From Cylindrotheca closterium (Eukaryota; Bacillariophyta; Bacillariophyceae; Bacillariales; Bacillariaceae): a stretch of DNA of 64,000 nucleotides. A program made the translations under genes and the position numbers. Below, in pieces: positions 32,657-43,476 of this stretch (within the stretch, counting starts at the first letter, position 1; each line of letters starts with the position of its first letter). The notes under the pieces are model-generated. The model was not told the origin of the DNA, did no database searches, and was given only the letters and a program-made list of their open reading frames with translations. Where the stretch lies: contig CAKOGP040002092.1 in NCBI GenBank assembly GCA_933822405.4, positions 161,369 through 225,368 of the forward strand. The letters run 5' to 3'.

Positions 32657-33177
32657 AGAAAGCCGAAGACGAGGGCACCATGCAATCGGAAAGAGGGATG
32701 TAAGCAAGTGATGAAGCGTTCAGCAACTAGTATGCCTTTGCATCATATACAAACCTAATACATAACTGGTGTCCATATATATAGCAACCAATTCGTCCAT
32801 TTCTAAAAATTCGCGTCCAATCAATAGCTGCTGTAGCAAAAGAGATTTCCAACCCATCTTGGGCCAACGTTGGCGACTTTTAGAAGCAGCCGTGATATCC
32901 CCTACAGGGTTGGTGCTTCTAATACTTATTTTGGCTAGACTGGGCGGCAAATTATCATTGTGCTTTATTGGAGGACCAAAAGCAGGGAGAAGCTGCTGAA
33001 GTACTTGGCTTTTACTTGCTTCTTTCGTGTACTGTACCCAATATTGAACTTCAGTTGTAAGAATCCAGAGCCGATATCTTCTTCTTCAAGCTGAGTAACT
33101 CCTTCGTTATTAATTACTGTGGAGGACAGCACAGTTGAATTCATGGATTCCATAGTCACCTACCGGTATACCTTCAC
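32657..33177. other. Intergenic between convergent genes
   Basis: No supported gene; it contains the 3' flanks of the BTB gene (+) and of the broken LRR gene (-). Short open frames on both strands lack recognisable domains. Confidence 0.4.
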
Positions 33178-35161
33178 TTATTCACTGGACTCGTCATCTC
33201 CATTTTCGCTGGACAAAGAAGCATCATCCCATGTTGACGGCCAGGACCTCAAACGTTTGCACTTTGCGTCAGACAAAAAGACTTCGTAACAAAAACCAGC
33301 AGCGCTATCACTATCATCTTCGTTGTCACGGCCATCCTCGTCGTCACTTTGACCACTGTCATCGTCAGCGACCTCATCAACATGCGGTAGATAAGTTATG
33401 ACAGTCGGGATTACAAAGGTAGCACCGCACCGATGCCGACTACTCCCTCGGTCCAGGAGAATACGCTTGCATTCTTTTCGACTAGTAGATCGTATTTCCA
33501 TTTTCCACAGCCACAATTCCAAAAAAGATGTGGCCTCCATTCTTTCAAAATGATAAAACTGATCATATATTCCATCCAAGATTGGAAACCTCAACATCGG
33601 ATGCTTCGATTCGCCAGTTTTCAATAACTTGTTCAGTCTGCTAGAGATATTCTCTCTCCACACTTGCAAGCCCCAAGTTGCCATCCGATCAATCATCCAT
33701 TTCTGCACAGCAATCTTCATCATTTCCTTGGCTTCTCCTGTCCAGTTACCAATCAAGCTATTTAAAGGCCGTCTCCCCAGCGTGTTTTTCCATCCGAGCA
33801 TATGCAAAGGATACTCTTCCAGCAAAACCTCTAGCAAGTCCCGTCTCCGTTTCGCAGCCGATAGGAGGACATGGAATGGAGTCATGCCACATTGGTCTAT
33901 GGCGTGCTTTCTAAATTGGACATCCGGTCCATCGTCATCACAAAGTGGAGGCTTCCAAAGGGCTATAGCCCTACGTAGTTGGAGGGCATTGGTGGTGGAT
34001 GCATGGTAGCACATGCTGTGAACAAGATACCCGCGATACCGACTTTTCCAAAACTCTGGATTGTCGTCTTCACCATCTTCATCAGAATCCTCAACAGTGC
34101 TTTGAGAAAGGGCACATACACTGATCCGCGCACCGGGACTATCCTCCGACGAAAAATTGCAAAGCCCATCATTACAAGCAAACGCACGATCTTCAATGGC
34201 AACGTCAGAGTCAGGTTGCAACTCTACAGACACTAGATTGGAGAAAGCGATTCTCGCAAAAAGAAAATGACTCCACGCTTATGTATTCCAATCGCCCAGG
34301 CTCCATAATAACTTCTGCCAACCGAACGCAACCACTGAAAGCACAGATTCCTATTGCTTCCACTGTAAAAGGAATCTCAATTTTCAATAGTGAGTGACAA
34401 TCTATAAAAGCCCTGTCTTCAATTATCGTCAATCGATGGTGTAGCTGAACTACTTGCAGCTTGATGCAGTTCTGAAAGGCACTATCTCTAATGATTGCGA
34501 GCTGCTTGGGAAGATCCATTGATTTCAATTTTCGGCATCCGATAAATGCTTCCATCCCAATTTCTTGAATGCTTGGTGGCAGGTTGATGTCCGTCAAGGA
34601 AATGCAGCCAGAAAACATGCGTCCTTCCAATTTGTTCAGCTTTGAATCACTGTCATAGACGACTTCCTTCAGCTCGAAGCAATCCGCAAAAGCGAGCTTT
34701 CCCATGGTCTCTACCGTTGAGGGAATCCTAATTTTGGACAAGGACGAGCATACGCCAAAGGCATTCGCTCCAATCGTTTTCAAGCCTTCCCGAAGATGTA
34801 CGTCGTCCACCAAGCCTGTCCACAGAAAAAAGGCGTGGTCTCCAATGATCTCTACAGAGGAAGGAATATTCAATGTCTTTAGGGCTTTGCATCGTCCCAT
34901 GGCAATGTCTTGACTATGATCGCTGGTGTAACTATCGTCGTCCGACGAGAGATCCCACAAGAAACCATCAATCTGACAAAGATTGCATTATTCTTCTCCT
35001 TCGGGTGAAAAGACAATTTCTTGCAAAGTATCGGCACAGTCTTTGCATATAATCATGGGAATAAGTAATGTTACGGATGAAGCAATGATAAGCTGCTCTG
35101 TCCCTTTTGGAATTCGAGTCGTTTCGTCCATTCCTGCTTCATATGTAAACGACTTTATCAT
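33178..35161 (-). pseudogene. Broken BspA-type LRR gene, same family as 16130
   Basis: Read on the minus strand from ATG 35161 (MIKSFTYEAGMDE), the frame carries a first repeat-like piece (CKDCADTLQEIVFSPE), hits a TAA at 34988-34990, and continues open in the same frame with LRR_5 repeats (CKALKTLNIPSSVEIIGDHAF through CVRLAEVIMEPG). Near 34225-34245 the frame changes. The next frame continues with a repeat (SVELQPDSDVAIEDRAF), an acidic stretch, an ankyrin-like GMTPFHVLL region, LELWLWKMEI and a CGATFVIPTVITYLP block. The order matches the intact gene at 16130. Removing 13 bases before the SNLVSVEL codons would put the last repeat back in register. Two lesions suggest a pseudogene; sequencing error or a cryptic intron is possible. 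Confidence 0.7.
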
Positions 35162-36105
35162 GCTGAATGTCGTTGTATTCTCGGTATATTTTAATTGATT
35201 GAATGAAATAATTGATTGATTGATTGATTGATTGAAATAATTGATTTCCGAATGCAATCTTGTATCTGTGTGGCAGAGTGGGATCGAACCAAACAGGCCC
35301 TGTTGGTAGAGATGACGGAATCGTCACCAGGGTAATCAACAGGAATAATTTCAGACAACAAGACTATAATAGGAAAGAGGTATGCCAAGTTTGCTGTATA
35401 ATTTTTATAGTGACGGCAACAGACCAGACTTGAACAAACTTTCTGATTGCGGATTAGTAGGCAGCGTCGAAATAAACAAGCAGGTCTGTCCTCTTGTATA
35501 TCGTTGCAATGACAGGCAGTTCTCGACAACTATCATACATATACATATATATGTAGATCAGACCAGCAGATTGATGTGTTGTTGCGGCAAAGGGCAGACT
35601 ATATATAGATGACGGCAACAGACGACCAGACTTGATGAGACTTTCTGATTGCGGATGAGGCAGCGTTAATGACATGAACTGAAGCAGTCTGTCTTTTCCT
35701 TGTAACGTCGCAGCCAGCAGTATCGACAAACAATCCGTAAATATACCTACTGCCAGTAGTGCTTATCGAGTGACAACATAGATAATACCGGGAACAGCAG
35801 CTAGAATGAATTTGTTGTTGGGCCTACTTCTGTCCCTTGAAATCTTGCGATGCTGCGATAAGGCCGTACCAAAAACCGAGTGGGTCGACTGAAAAAACGT
35901 CGCGCCCAAATTGATTTTCTGCGAAGGCCAGACCACCTCGCATTGGACACACAAAAATTCGAACATAATCTCAAGAGCACCATAATAATAATTATATCCA
36001 TCATTACATTATCGATTGACACTCTCACTACGTTGCAACAGTAGGCATTGTCCTATATTGCTGTTTCCAAATCGATCAATCGATCAATCAATCAATCAAT
36101 CGATC
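35162..36105. other. Divergent intergenic with two repeat copies and GATT/ATCA runs
   Basis: Two direct copies of a segment of about 120 bp begin at about 35410 and 35609. They share GACGGCAACAGAC, CCAGACTTGA, CTTTCTGATTGCGGAT and TCGACAA in the same order. A (GATT)n run lies near 35215-35235. The segment just before the next gene (36070-36105) is an (ATCA/ATCG)n run ending at its ATG. No gene is supported here. A T-arm-like string near 35285 does not form a tRNA. Confidence 0.5.
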
Positions 36106-37398
36106 ATGGCAGCACGAGCACGAAAGCGAACCAATGCTGCTAATGCTGCTTCTAATGCTGCTGCTGCCAATAATGCAGCGACACAAAACAAGCGTCGCAA
36201 ACCCACCAACACGCAACCATTGGGTTTGAAATTAATGGATGACAACAACAATAGCAGCAGCAGCAGCAGCAGCAGCAATGCCAATGATACCAATGGTACC
36301 AATGAGTCCACCGTCGTTCGACTCTACGTTGGCAACATTCTAGGACGAAGACCCACCAAGCGTGTTCCAGCCAACATTGTCACTCCAGTCCGTCCAGTCG
36401 ACATTGGCATTGTCGATTGTCACATTCCACGCAAACTCTTGCAGGTCTCTCGAGTCACTCCCGAGACTTTGGAATTGGACGTCTTCTTTGACCGGACCGA
36501 GCCAAACAACGAAAAGGCCACCAAGGCGCATCGAAAATGTGCCAAACTGGCAGCGGATATTTGCAAGATTACCCGCAACGATCAAGTATTGCAGGTAGAA
36601 CGTGGCAGGACGATTGTGTTGGAACCCCACGATATCTTGGTGGTGGCCAAAACGTGCAAGGGATGCGACTTTTTCTATCAATTCCAGGTCCTTCCGGTGG
36701 CGCAAGAAACGGCTTCCATTTCCCCCAATCAGTCGATGGAAGATCAAGATAGTACTGTAAAAGAGGAGGATGCACCAGATTCGTTGGCTGTCATGGACGC
36801 AGAATTGGACGAATTGGAACAGAAATTAGGATTCCGCCCCTATCGACCTACGCGGACCATGGGAAGCACTTGCTCCAATAATAACAGTACTGCTACTGCC
36901 GCTGCTGCTGCCTCGTCCGTCCAGACGCGTCAGTCTCCTACGAACAGAAACAACATGGCCACTCCCAACAAGCTCTCGCAAGACACGGTCGATTCCGAAT
37001 CCGAAGACGAGACGGACGTCAAGGATCCCCAAAAGACCACCACCATGCACGCGACCTTGGCCAATACCTACTACAAGGCTCTCAATACCTCCACGCCTCA
37101 CTTTGGATCCAGCTTACTCTTGCTCACAAGAAGCAAACAAGAATTTCCAACCCCCCATTTGGTGCAAGATTTGATCAAGCTATTGACCTTTGGACCGACC
37201 TATCATGAAGATTATGCGTTTTACGAAGGAAATCGATTGCAATTGGCCCTGGACTATGTGCAAATTTTATTGAGACTGTACCCAAAAGACATGGGACCAC
37301 GATTTTTGCAGGCAGCCCAACAAATTGCCGGAGAGAATGGGGATTATTGGCGATTGTGTTTGGATCAATTGTCCATTTTGCCCTACCCACATTCCATG

Positions 37399-37439
<41 letters not shown>

Positions 37440-38022
37440 GAAAACGGAATCTTCTGAAGTAGCCGAACGAAAACGATTGCTGCAATCCTTGGAAATGCAT
37501 GCGGTATCCTTGCAATTCTTTCAGATTCTACTTCAGCAAACCGATTTATTATCGAGGCAAGAACAAATTCATGGCAATACTGCAAAGGATTTCATACGAC
37601 ACTTGGCCCGAATCATGGCACAGACATGGGTCAGTCGAGGACACTATTTGTTGTTGACTAGCCTGCAAGACCAACCACTGGTCTATGCCATAGAACAAGT
37701 GACGCAGCTTTTGACACAAGTCTTGGGATGTGTGGTAAATCCTGAATTTGTGGACAATGATTTCCAAGAACAAGACCTGGTCGACATTTTGTGGAACGCC
37801 ATGGACGAACAACAGAGGCAGCAGCAACAATCTTGGCAAGAAATGCAAACGAAGGACAAGCGTCAAGTATTGCTCACTTGGATTTTTCAATTGGAAGGCT
37901 TGTCAATGACGACAACGACGACAACGTCGACGAACATAAAATGGACAAGGGTCACGGATGGATTGGTCAAACGAGCCCGACTACGAAAAGAGTACAATGC
38001 ACTCGCACTTCCAACCAAGTAA
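36106..38022 (+). CDS. Protein with an N-terminal FHA-like region
   Basis: 638 residues from ATG 36106; the 90 bases before it are a simple repeat. The N-terminus is basic and Ala-rich, with a polySer run near 46-56. Residues about 70-200 look like an FHA fold of the PNKP/aprataxin class: LGRRPTKR.., the RKLLQVSR turn, VTPETLELDVFFDRTEPNNE, then VLQVERGRTIVLEPHDILVV and YQFQVLP. Such domains bind phosphothreonine, often in DNA-damage pathways. The middle is acidic and Ser/Thr-rich. The C-terminal half (about 320-638) is helical with a polyThr run near 432-446. The FHA call is by pattern only, and the phosphopeptide-binding residues cannot be confirmed by eye. No relative is recognised for the C-terminal half. 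Confidence 0.6.
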
Positions 38023-39080
38023 GAAGTATAGTAGTAGGATAGGAAGATAGTGAACGAGAAATGGTTGTTATGATGTGCATTACAATACTTCTTCTTTCCA
38101 TTGGACTGGATTGAACCATAGCGTGTGAGTGTAGACAGAGTACGGTACTGTAGTATTTCGATGGTACCAGGTACCATCATATTCTATTTTGATGGGACCA
38201 GTATGCCTGAAGAGGTGAATATTCTTGATTGGTCGTGGCAAATCCTTCTGATTGAAAATATATATCAATACCGGTATACGTATTAATACCGTTACTCGTA
38301 TTTTTTAATACCGGTACAGGTACCACGTAATGATATGAGATCTTCGTGAAGATAAATTGTGTATTGCGATAGCATCGTTGGATCGCGTCTCTTTACCAGT
38401 ACGCACTGTACTCTACCATTGAGAGGTGAGTGTTGGCCGTGGTCGTTTCAAATCCTTCTGATTGAAGATTGACACCTGGCGACGTTATTCGACGTCTGGA
38501 ATTGTATATACATGTTGCAAGTATGATCATAACCTACAGTATAAATCAGATTGAGACTATCATGTATGATAGGACTATTGGAGAGGTGATTGTTGGCCGT
38601 GGTCGTTCCAAATCCTTCTGATTGAATATGATTCACACTTGTTCAGTTATGTTGCAGGTCTGATCATCATCTAGTAGTATTGTGTATTGTAGTTAGTTAT
38701 ACCGGTACATGCATGGCGAGATCATTGGTAGAGGTGACTGTTGGCCTTGGTCGTGCCAAATCCTTCAGTTTCAAGATTTCACGTTTTTGTAGGTAAGTAA
38801 GGCCACGTATCGTACACGTATGTTCCATGTACCGGTACGTGTACCGGTATACCATGTAAGATATTCAACGTGAAGTCAATTCTGCATGTTTAGTATGAAT
38901 CAGAGAAGTGTAGTTGTGCAGGTATATGAATCCAATCTATATTTTCTATTATCTTTGTTCTTATGTTTTGTATCCTTCTTGCTCTTTCCCAGTCGGCGGC
39001 GGTATATTATGTGATATTCGTTGGGCAGCAGATGTTGCTTTGATCGTTTTTCCCAGTTGTGCTATGCGACTCATTCAGAA
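38023..39080. other. Intergenic with four-copy repeat and ACCGGT palindromes
   Basis: No open frame is supported. It contains the four-copy element listed separately and several copies of a TACCGGTA/GTACCGGTAC palindrome (near 38270, 38315, 38700 and 38829-38851). Confidence 0.55.
38213..38782 (+). repeat. Four-copy 45-nt element
   Basis: Copies start near 38213, 38423, 38583 and 38731. The common pattern is GAGGTGA.TGTTGGCCGTGG then TCGT..CAAATCCTTCTGATTGA. The first copy is the most diverged, while the fourth has CTTCAGTTTCA for the last block. Spacing is 210, 160 and 148 bp, and the DNA between copies is unrelated, so this is not a simple tandem array. Conserved blocks with variable single positions suggest a functional sequence, such as an RNA or binding element. 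GTGA.TG near the start and CTGA near the end faintly recall C and D boxes. Confidence 0.6.
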
Positions 39081-39491
39081 TTAAAAGTTCAACCTTTGAA
39101 TAGTTCCCGAGTTCAAATCAAAGTCAGAGATTCGAGCCACGAAATTTGATGATGGTCCATTCAAATAGTAAAGTTGTTGTTGTTGCGAGGGAGCATTGCT
39201 GGCATCAATTGCCATGCTGGGCTTGAGCTCTTCTGGATCTTCCATGGATTCTTGGCTCCAGGCAGGGCTGAGAGGAATACGTTGACTGTCGTTCGATGTC
39301 TCAATGGGAGTGTAATCGGCGTCGGGTAGGTCACGAAAGATGCGCTGTTGGTCTTCCATCATCATGCTGCGAATATCAAACATTTCTTCTTCGCGGGTGT
39401 CTTCCGAGAAGGTGCAATCCTGACGGTAGTCAAGATAGTCAGTATCAGCTTCCGAGAGTTCAATGGTGTTTTGGTTGTTGTTGGAGTTCAT
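39081..39491 (-). CDS. Small acidic protein, unknown
   Basis: 136 residues from an ATG preceded by a polyAsn/Gln-type start (MNSNNNQNTIELSEADTDYL). It is rich in Asp, Glu, Ser and Gln, with a QQQQ run near 105 and no hydrophobic segment. No domain or paralogue is recognised. The codon pattern is consistent with a coding gene, and the frame is open without relying on an overlap. It diverges from the MATE gene. Moderate confidence that it is real; an acidic, disordered regulatory protein is one guess. Confidence 0.5.
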   Translation of the reverse strand: MNSNNNQNTIELSEADTDYLDYRQDCTFSEDTREEEMFDIRSMMMEDQQRIFRDLPDADYTPIETSNDSQRIPLSPAWSQESMEDPEELKPSMAIDASNAPSQQQQLYYLNGPSSNFVARISDFDLNSGTIQRLNF

Positions 39492-40196
39492 CTTGTTGTT
39501 TTGTTGTTTGTACTTTCTTGTTTTGTGAGATATTGAGAATTGGTGTTTTTATTCGTATCAAAATGTGACAAGATCAAGAGCGATGAAGAGAACCTCACGA
39601 TGTCAATCGTGGCAACTAATTTTTTGTCCAACGGCTTCGAACCCATAACGATGCGAGATTTCTCGTGGTGCAAAACTGCTATGCGGCGGTTATCCCGTGG
39701 TTATGGGCGCGGTTAAATTTTATTCGGAGCAAATCCGATCGGAAGGATAAAGGAGGAATGGAGCAAGGTAAACAACAGGAAGAGATGAGATTCCATAAAA
39801 ATATTTGAAGATTCGATTGAAGATACCGGTTCGTACACGTGTAGTGCACGTGTATACCGGTACGTGTACAGCATCTTCTATTCGTATTCTTCAACAAAAA
39901 AGAATGTCAAAATAGCAACGTGATTACTGGAGGAACGGAGAAATATCATCGGATCTGATCTGACCGCAAGAAGCGAATACCCTGTGATGTGATTTACTTG
40001 ATCAGACATCAAAACACACGAGTGGACGGACTCTTTCGATCAACGAGGTCGATCATATCCATACACTAGACACGATGCTGCAGCGTAAGAAATCGATATT
40101 TCAAGAGTTCGTAGGTGATTGTTTGCAGGGCAACGCAAAAATTGTCAATCATTGGCACACATAAAAATTAATCAAAGGGGCAATATATCAATCATC
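39492..40196. promoter_or_regulatory. Divergent intergenic with an inverted repeat holding CACGTG
   Basis: Between the small acidic gene (-) and the MATE gene (+). At about 39823-39866 an inverted repeat pairs TACCGGTTCGTACACGTG with a right arm whose reverse complement reads TACCGGTATACACGTG, giving two CACGTG (E/G-box-like) cores about 330 bp upstream of the MATE ATG. This is a plausible transcription-factor site; the factor is unknown. Confidence 0.45.
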
Positions 40197-41741
40197 ATGG
40201 ACATTGACAACATAGTCGAAGCCGTGGAGGACGCCGTCGACGCTGTGGAGGAAGCTGTCGACGAGCAAATGGAGAAGATGTTCAAGTCCAATGGTTCTTT
40301 ACCACCATCGCCATCACCGACCATCTTTTCAGAGTTGTCATTATTCATACAGCTAGCGATACCAACGATACTTGCGAATTTGGGAATGATTGCCAGTCCC
40401 ATGTTGTGTGCCAGTTTCATTGGACGGAACTTTGAACCAATTCATTTGAGTGGTTTTGCGTTGGCCAACTTGATAGGAAACCTTTGCACCTTTAGCCTGT
40501 TGCTGGGATTATTCAGCGCATCGGATACTTTGGGACCCCAAGCTTTTGGAAATGGAGATTTCAGAGAAGTCGGATTGATTGCCATTCGAGGATTGGTTTG
40601 TGCCAGTGCATTGGTAATTCCAATCAACCTTGTCTTGGTGAATTACCTTGAGGATGTCCTGCTTTTTCTGGGACAAGACGAAGAAGCTGTGGTACTGGCC
40701 GTCGCATGGTACAACATCTACGTATTATCTTTTCCATTCTGCATTGTCTACAACGTCATTTGGAAGTTTCTATCGGCTCAGCACATTATGAACCCAATGA
40801 TTTGTGTCTCACTGGCATCATTTGGCATCATCTTGCCGACCTGCTTGCATTTTATGACGATGCATTTTGGGTTTCTGGGATCCGCTTGGGCATATTTCAC
40901 TTTTCAAGCTGTTCAAGCAACATCATTGTTGGTGTACGTTTGCTCCGCTCATCCACATACCCGAGGCACCTGGCCTGGGATATCATCTTGGCGTGATGCC
41001 ATCCTTGCATTCGATCCAATGGTCGAATTCGTAAGGTTGGGATTGGGCGGTATGGTGGCCCAGTGCGAATGGGTCTTTTGGGAGTGTGCTGCTTTAGTGA
41101 TTGGAAGCATAGGCGCCCTTTCTCTGTCGGTTCATACGATTCCGAGTGAAGTCATGATGATCTTGTGGTTGCCACCATTGAGTGGTGGGACTGCCTTGTC
41201 AATCCGTATGGGGATCAACCTGACGGAAAGCATCAGAACGACAAAGAAACTTATTCTTTCCGCGACATTCATGGTCATGTCAATTTATGCCGTGATAAAC
41301 ACAATCGTTTATCTGCAATCAGAACGAATCATCATGTGCTTTACGAATGACGCTGAGGTTTTGGCAATTGCCCAACACATGTGGTGGAAGCTGTGCATTT
41401 TCAGCCAGACCTGTTCCCTTTTTGGAATGCTCCAAGGAGTAGCCACTGGACTTGGAATGCAATGGTGGCTAGCGTGCATCAACTTTGTCTCGCTATGGGT
41501 CTTTGTTATGCCGATACTGTACTATTCTGCCGTTGTCCTTGGAGGTGGCTTGGAAGCTGCATGGGTGTGCATCATCGCTGGGTATACAGGAATGAACATC
41601 AGTTTACTGATTGCATTTGCAAGGGTGAGCTTCAAAGACTATGCAGATGAGGTAGAAGAGAAATTCATTGATGCAAATGACAACGAGGAAACTTTGCTCA
41701 TGCAAGGTATCAAAATCGAATATGGAAGCAACCAAACTTAG
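40197..41741 (+). CDS. MATE-family multidrug/toxin extrusion transporter
   Basis: 514 residues. The ATG at 40197 is used because the frame upstream of it has no ATG. An acidic amphipathic N-terminus of about 45 residues precedes about twelve hydrophobic segments arranged as two halves. The first segment (FIQLAIPTILANLGMIASPM) and LGPQAFGNGDFREVGLIAIRG match the conserved MATE start and the family's P-A-(F/Y)-G block, with LGQDEEAVVLAVAWYNI and a second-half start VRLGLGGMVAQCEWVFWECA. MATE proteins export organic cations or metabolites in exchange for H+ or Na+. The C-terminal tail is polar. The membrane of residence cannot be told. Confidence 0.9.
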   Translation: MDIDNIVEAVEDAVDAVEEAVDEQMEKMFKSNGSLPPSPSPTIFSELSLFIQLAIPTILANLGMIASPMLCASFIGRNFEPIHLSGFALANLIGNLCTFSLLLGLFSASDTLGPQAFGNGDFREVGLIAIRGLVCASALVIPINLVLVNYLEDVLLFLGQDEEAVVLAVAWYNIYVLSFPFCIVYNVIWKFLSAQHIMNPMICVSLASFGIILPTCLHFMTMHFGFLGSAWAYFTFQAVQATSLLVYVCSAHPHTRGTWPGISSWRDAILAFDPMVEFVRLGLGGMVAQCEWVFWECAALVIGSIGALSLSVHTIPSEVMMILWLPPLSGGTALSIRMGINLTESIRTTKKLILSATFMVMSIYAVINTIVYLQSERIIMCFTNDAEVLAIAQHMWWKLCIFSQTCSLFGMLQGVATGLGMQWWLACINFVSLWVFVMPILYYSAVVLGGGLEAAWVCIIAGYTGMNISLLIAFARVSFKDYADEVEEKFIDANDNEETLLMQGIKIEYGSNQT

Positions 41742-42285
41742 AAAGGGATGAATACGCTATAACACCCTCGCATCATTGCAGATCATAAATAACAATAGAA
41801 TGCTACAACCACAAAATCTTGTTTTTCGTCTGAAAATAGAAAGTATTCGTTTACAGTAAGATGATGATATTTCTATCACTTGGACGAGTAGTTAGTCATA
41901 TCCAATCTATCTCGTCGTGTGTTCACGCGAGGACGATTGATTGATTGTTTCAAGTGGCGACTAAACCTCTCTACATAATGGATGACCATGACACATGTGA
42001 TTGAAATCGAATGTGGGAGTATAATGCATATTTAGAGATTGATCTCGTACAGTACCCCTGTATACCAATAGTTCTGGCAGAATAATAATATAAGTTAGGA
42101 TCCCGTGTCTTCGACTCTTCCGATCAGAAGCCAAGAATAAAGGTTTGGATTTAGTCTTTTCTGACTAGTGACACGTCATTCCGTTCAGAAACACTCTCCA
42201 CCACTAAAATGAAAATGACGAGATTCCATAAATTCTCTGTCACTCCATTATATCACACATCACACCAATTACCACAACGACGACG
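41742..42285. other. Intergenic, no gene seen
   Basis: Between two genes in the same direction. No supported gene or repeat. The CATCACACATCACACC segment just before the next ATG is a plausible 5' leader. Confidence 0.4.
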
Positions 42286-42936
42286 ATGATGACGAACAAT
42301 AAGACTACTCAAACGCTCATGGCGTCACTTATCTCCTTGGTTTTCCTGGGAATGCTTCAAAATGTCCAATCATTCCAACCCGTCATTGGCCTTGGAAATT
42401 CGAGACCAGGAATCTTGGATGAAATGACAAGCAGCTTGTTTGCAGGAGTTGTTGCACCCGTCCGAGAACCCACCATCATTGGAGACGACCTCCTTATTGA
42501 GGACGAAGAGGATGATTACGATGAGCTAGTTGATGGCTTGACTGAAAAGCTTGAGGCCATGGAAGGCCTATGGTTTTCAGATGACTTTTACGGAAAGCAT
42601 GGACGAGAATGGGTTCAAGTGTCGACACGATTGGTAGGAGCTTCGGCTACATCCGTCATGGTTGCCGTCAAGGTGACTGGGGACCCGCATGTGCCAGCCG
42701 GATGCGTCACTTGGCAGACTGATTCTTGGCCTACGGAAGGTGGACCAAGTGTCTCGGCCCAAATTCAAACTCGGGCGGACCCACAAGATCCCGATGGCTT
42801 CTCGTGGCTCCCTGGAGAGCTGAAGTTGATCAACCAGAAACAAATCATTCTATCCTGTAGCCATGGCCCAGGGCTGGCAAGCACAGGGACCTTTCACAGG
42901 CAAGAAGAGGATGACGACGAGGATTCATTTGCCTAA
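42286..42936 (+). CDS. Probable plastid protein with FBXO31/EXECUTER-like domain
   Basis: 216 residues. A hydrophobic N-terminal signal (about 9-28, LMASLISLVFLGMLQNVQS) is followed directly by Phe-Gln-Pro. In diatoms a signal peptide with Phe right after the cleavage site is the usual mark of import into the complex plastid (established rule; not tested here). After an acidic stretch, residues about 100-190 contain LWFSDDFYGKHGREWVQVS followed by VAVKVTGDPHVPAGCVTWQT. This resembles the Y-G-x-H-G...KVTGDxNVPAGxxTF pattern I associate with FBXO31 and EXECUTER-type proteins (singlet-oxygen signalling in plant plastids). The C-terminus is acidic. Confidence 0.65.
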   Translation: MMTNNKTTQTLMASLISLVFLGMLQNVQSFQPVIGLGNSRPGILDEMTSSLFAGVVAPVREPTIIGDDLLIEDEEDDYDELVDGLTEKLEAMEGLWFSDDFYGKHGREWVQVSTRLVGASATSVMVAVKVTGDPHVPAGCVTWQTDSWPTEGGPSVSAQIQTRADPQDPDGFSWLPGELKLINQKQIILSCSHGPGLASTGTFHRQEEDDDEDSFA

Positions 42937-43476
42937 ATGATCTTTTCACAAAGAAATCTACAACAGATTGTTCAGCAATTTGAACCATCCCATGACAAAA
43001 GGAATTAACCAGCATGGTGTAAGCGAAATCTTTCACCTTGGCTGGCAGATCCCTACATGGGGCACCAAAAACGTACCAACGCCAATTTTCAAACTACTGC
43101 ACTTCACAAATACTATTCTTTCCGATTTGGCCAAAAGACGCTACAAAGGGAGAGATGACACCACATTTCTAAATTGAATATAATAATAGCAGAGATTAAT
43201 ATCACATATCTCATGTATTTCAAGGTTGAGATCTGGTTGGATGGAAGATACCACTGAGATTCATTGATTCGTAATTCATTCGTCCGAGATTCATTCGCTA
43301 TGTGACTTCGCAACGGTCATGTTGCAACGGAGTTCGGTTCGGTCCAGAAAATTTGGCTTGCTCGTATTTTTTTAATATTTATTTACAAAGGAGAATCTTG
43401 GGTTCGGATTGAAGCATCTTCAAAATTACAACATCACGATAAGTGTCTCACACAAATTGCGAAGACGGGGATCAAG
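42937..43476. other. Intergenic, no gene seen
   Basis: No supported coding frame or repeat. The end of the region is the 5' flank of the polyQ membrane gene. Confidence 0.4.

Noticed and set aside
35270..35345. T-arm-like GGTTCGATCCC string on the minus strand
   Set aside because: The flanking bases do not pair into a T stem, and no acceptor or anticodon stem forms; not a tRNA.
38213..38782. Four-copy element as a CRISPR array
   Set aside because: Irregular spacing (148-210 bp), a nuclear eukaryotic context and no cas genes.
39600..39660. GGGTTCGAAGCC string on the minus strand
   Set aside because: No five-pair T stem and no cloverleaf.
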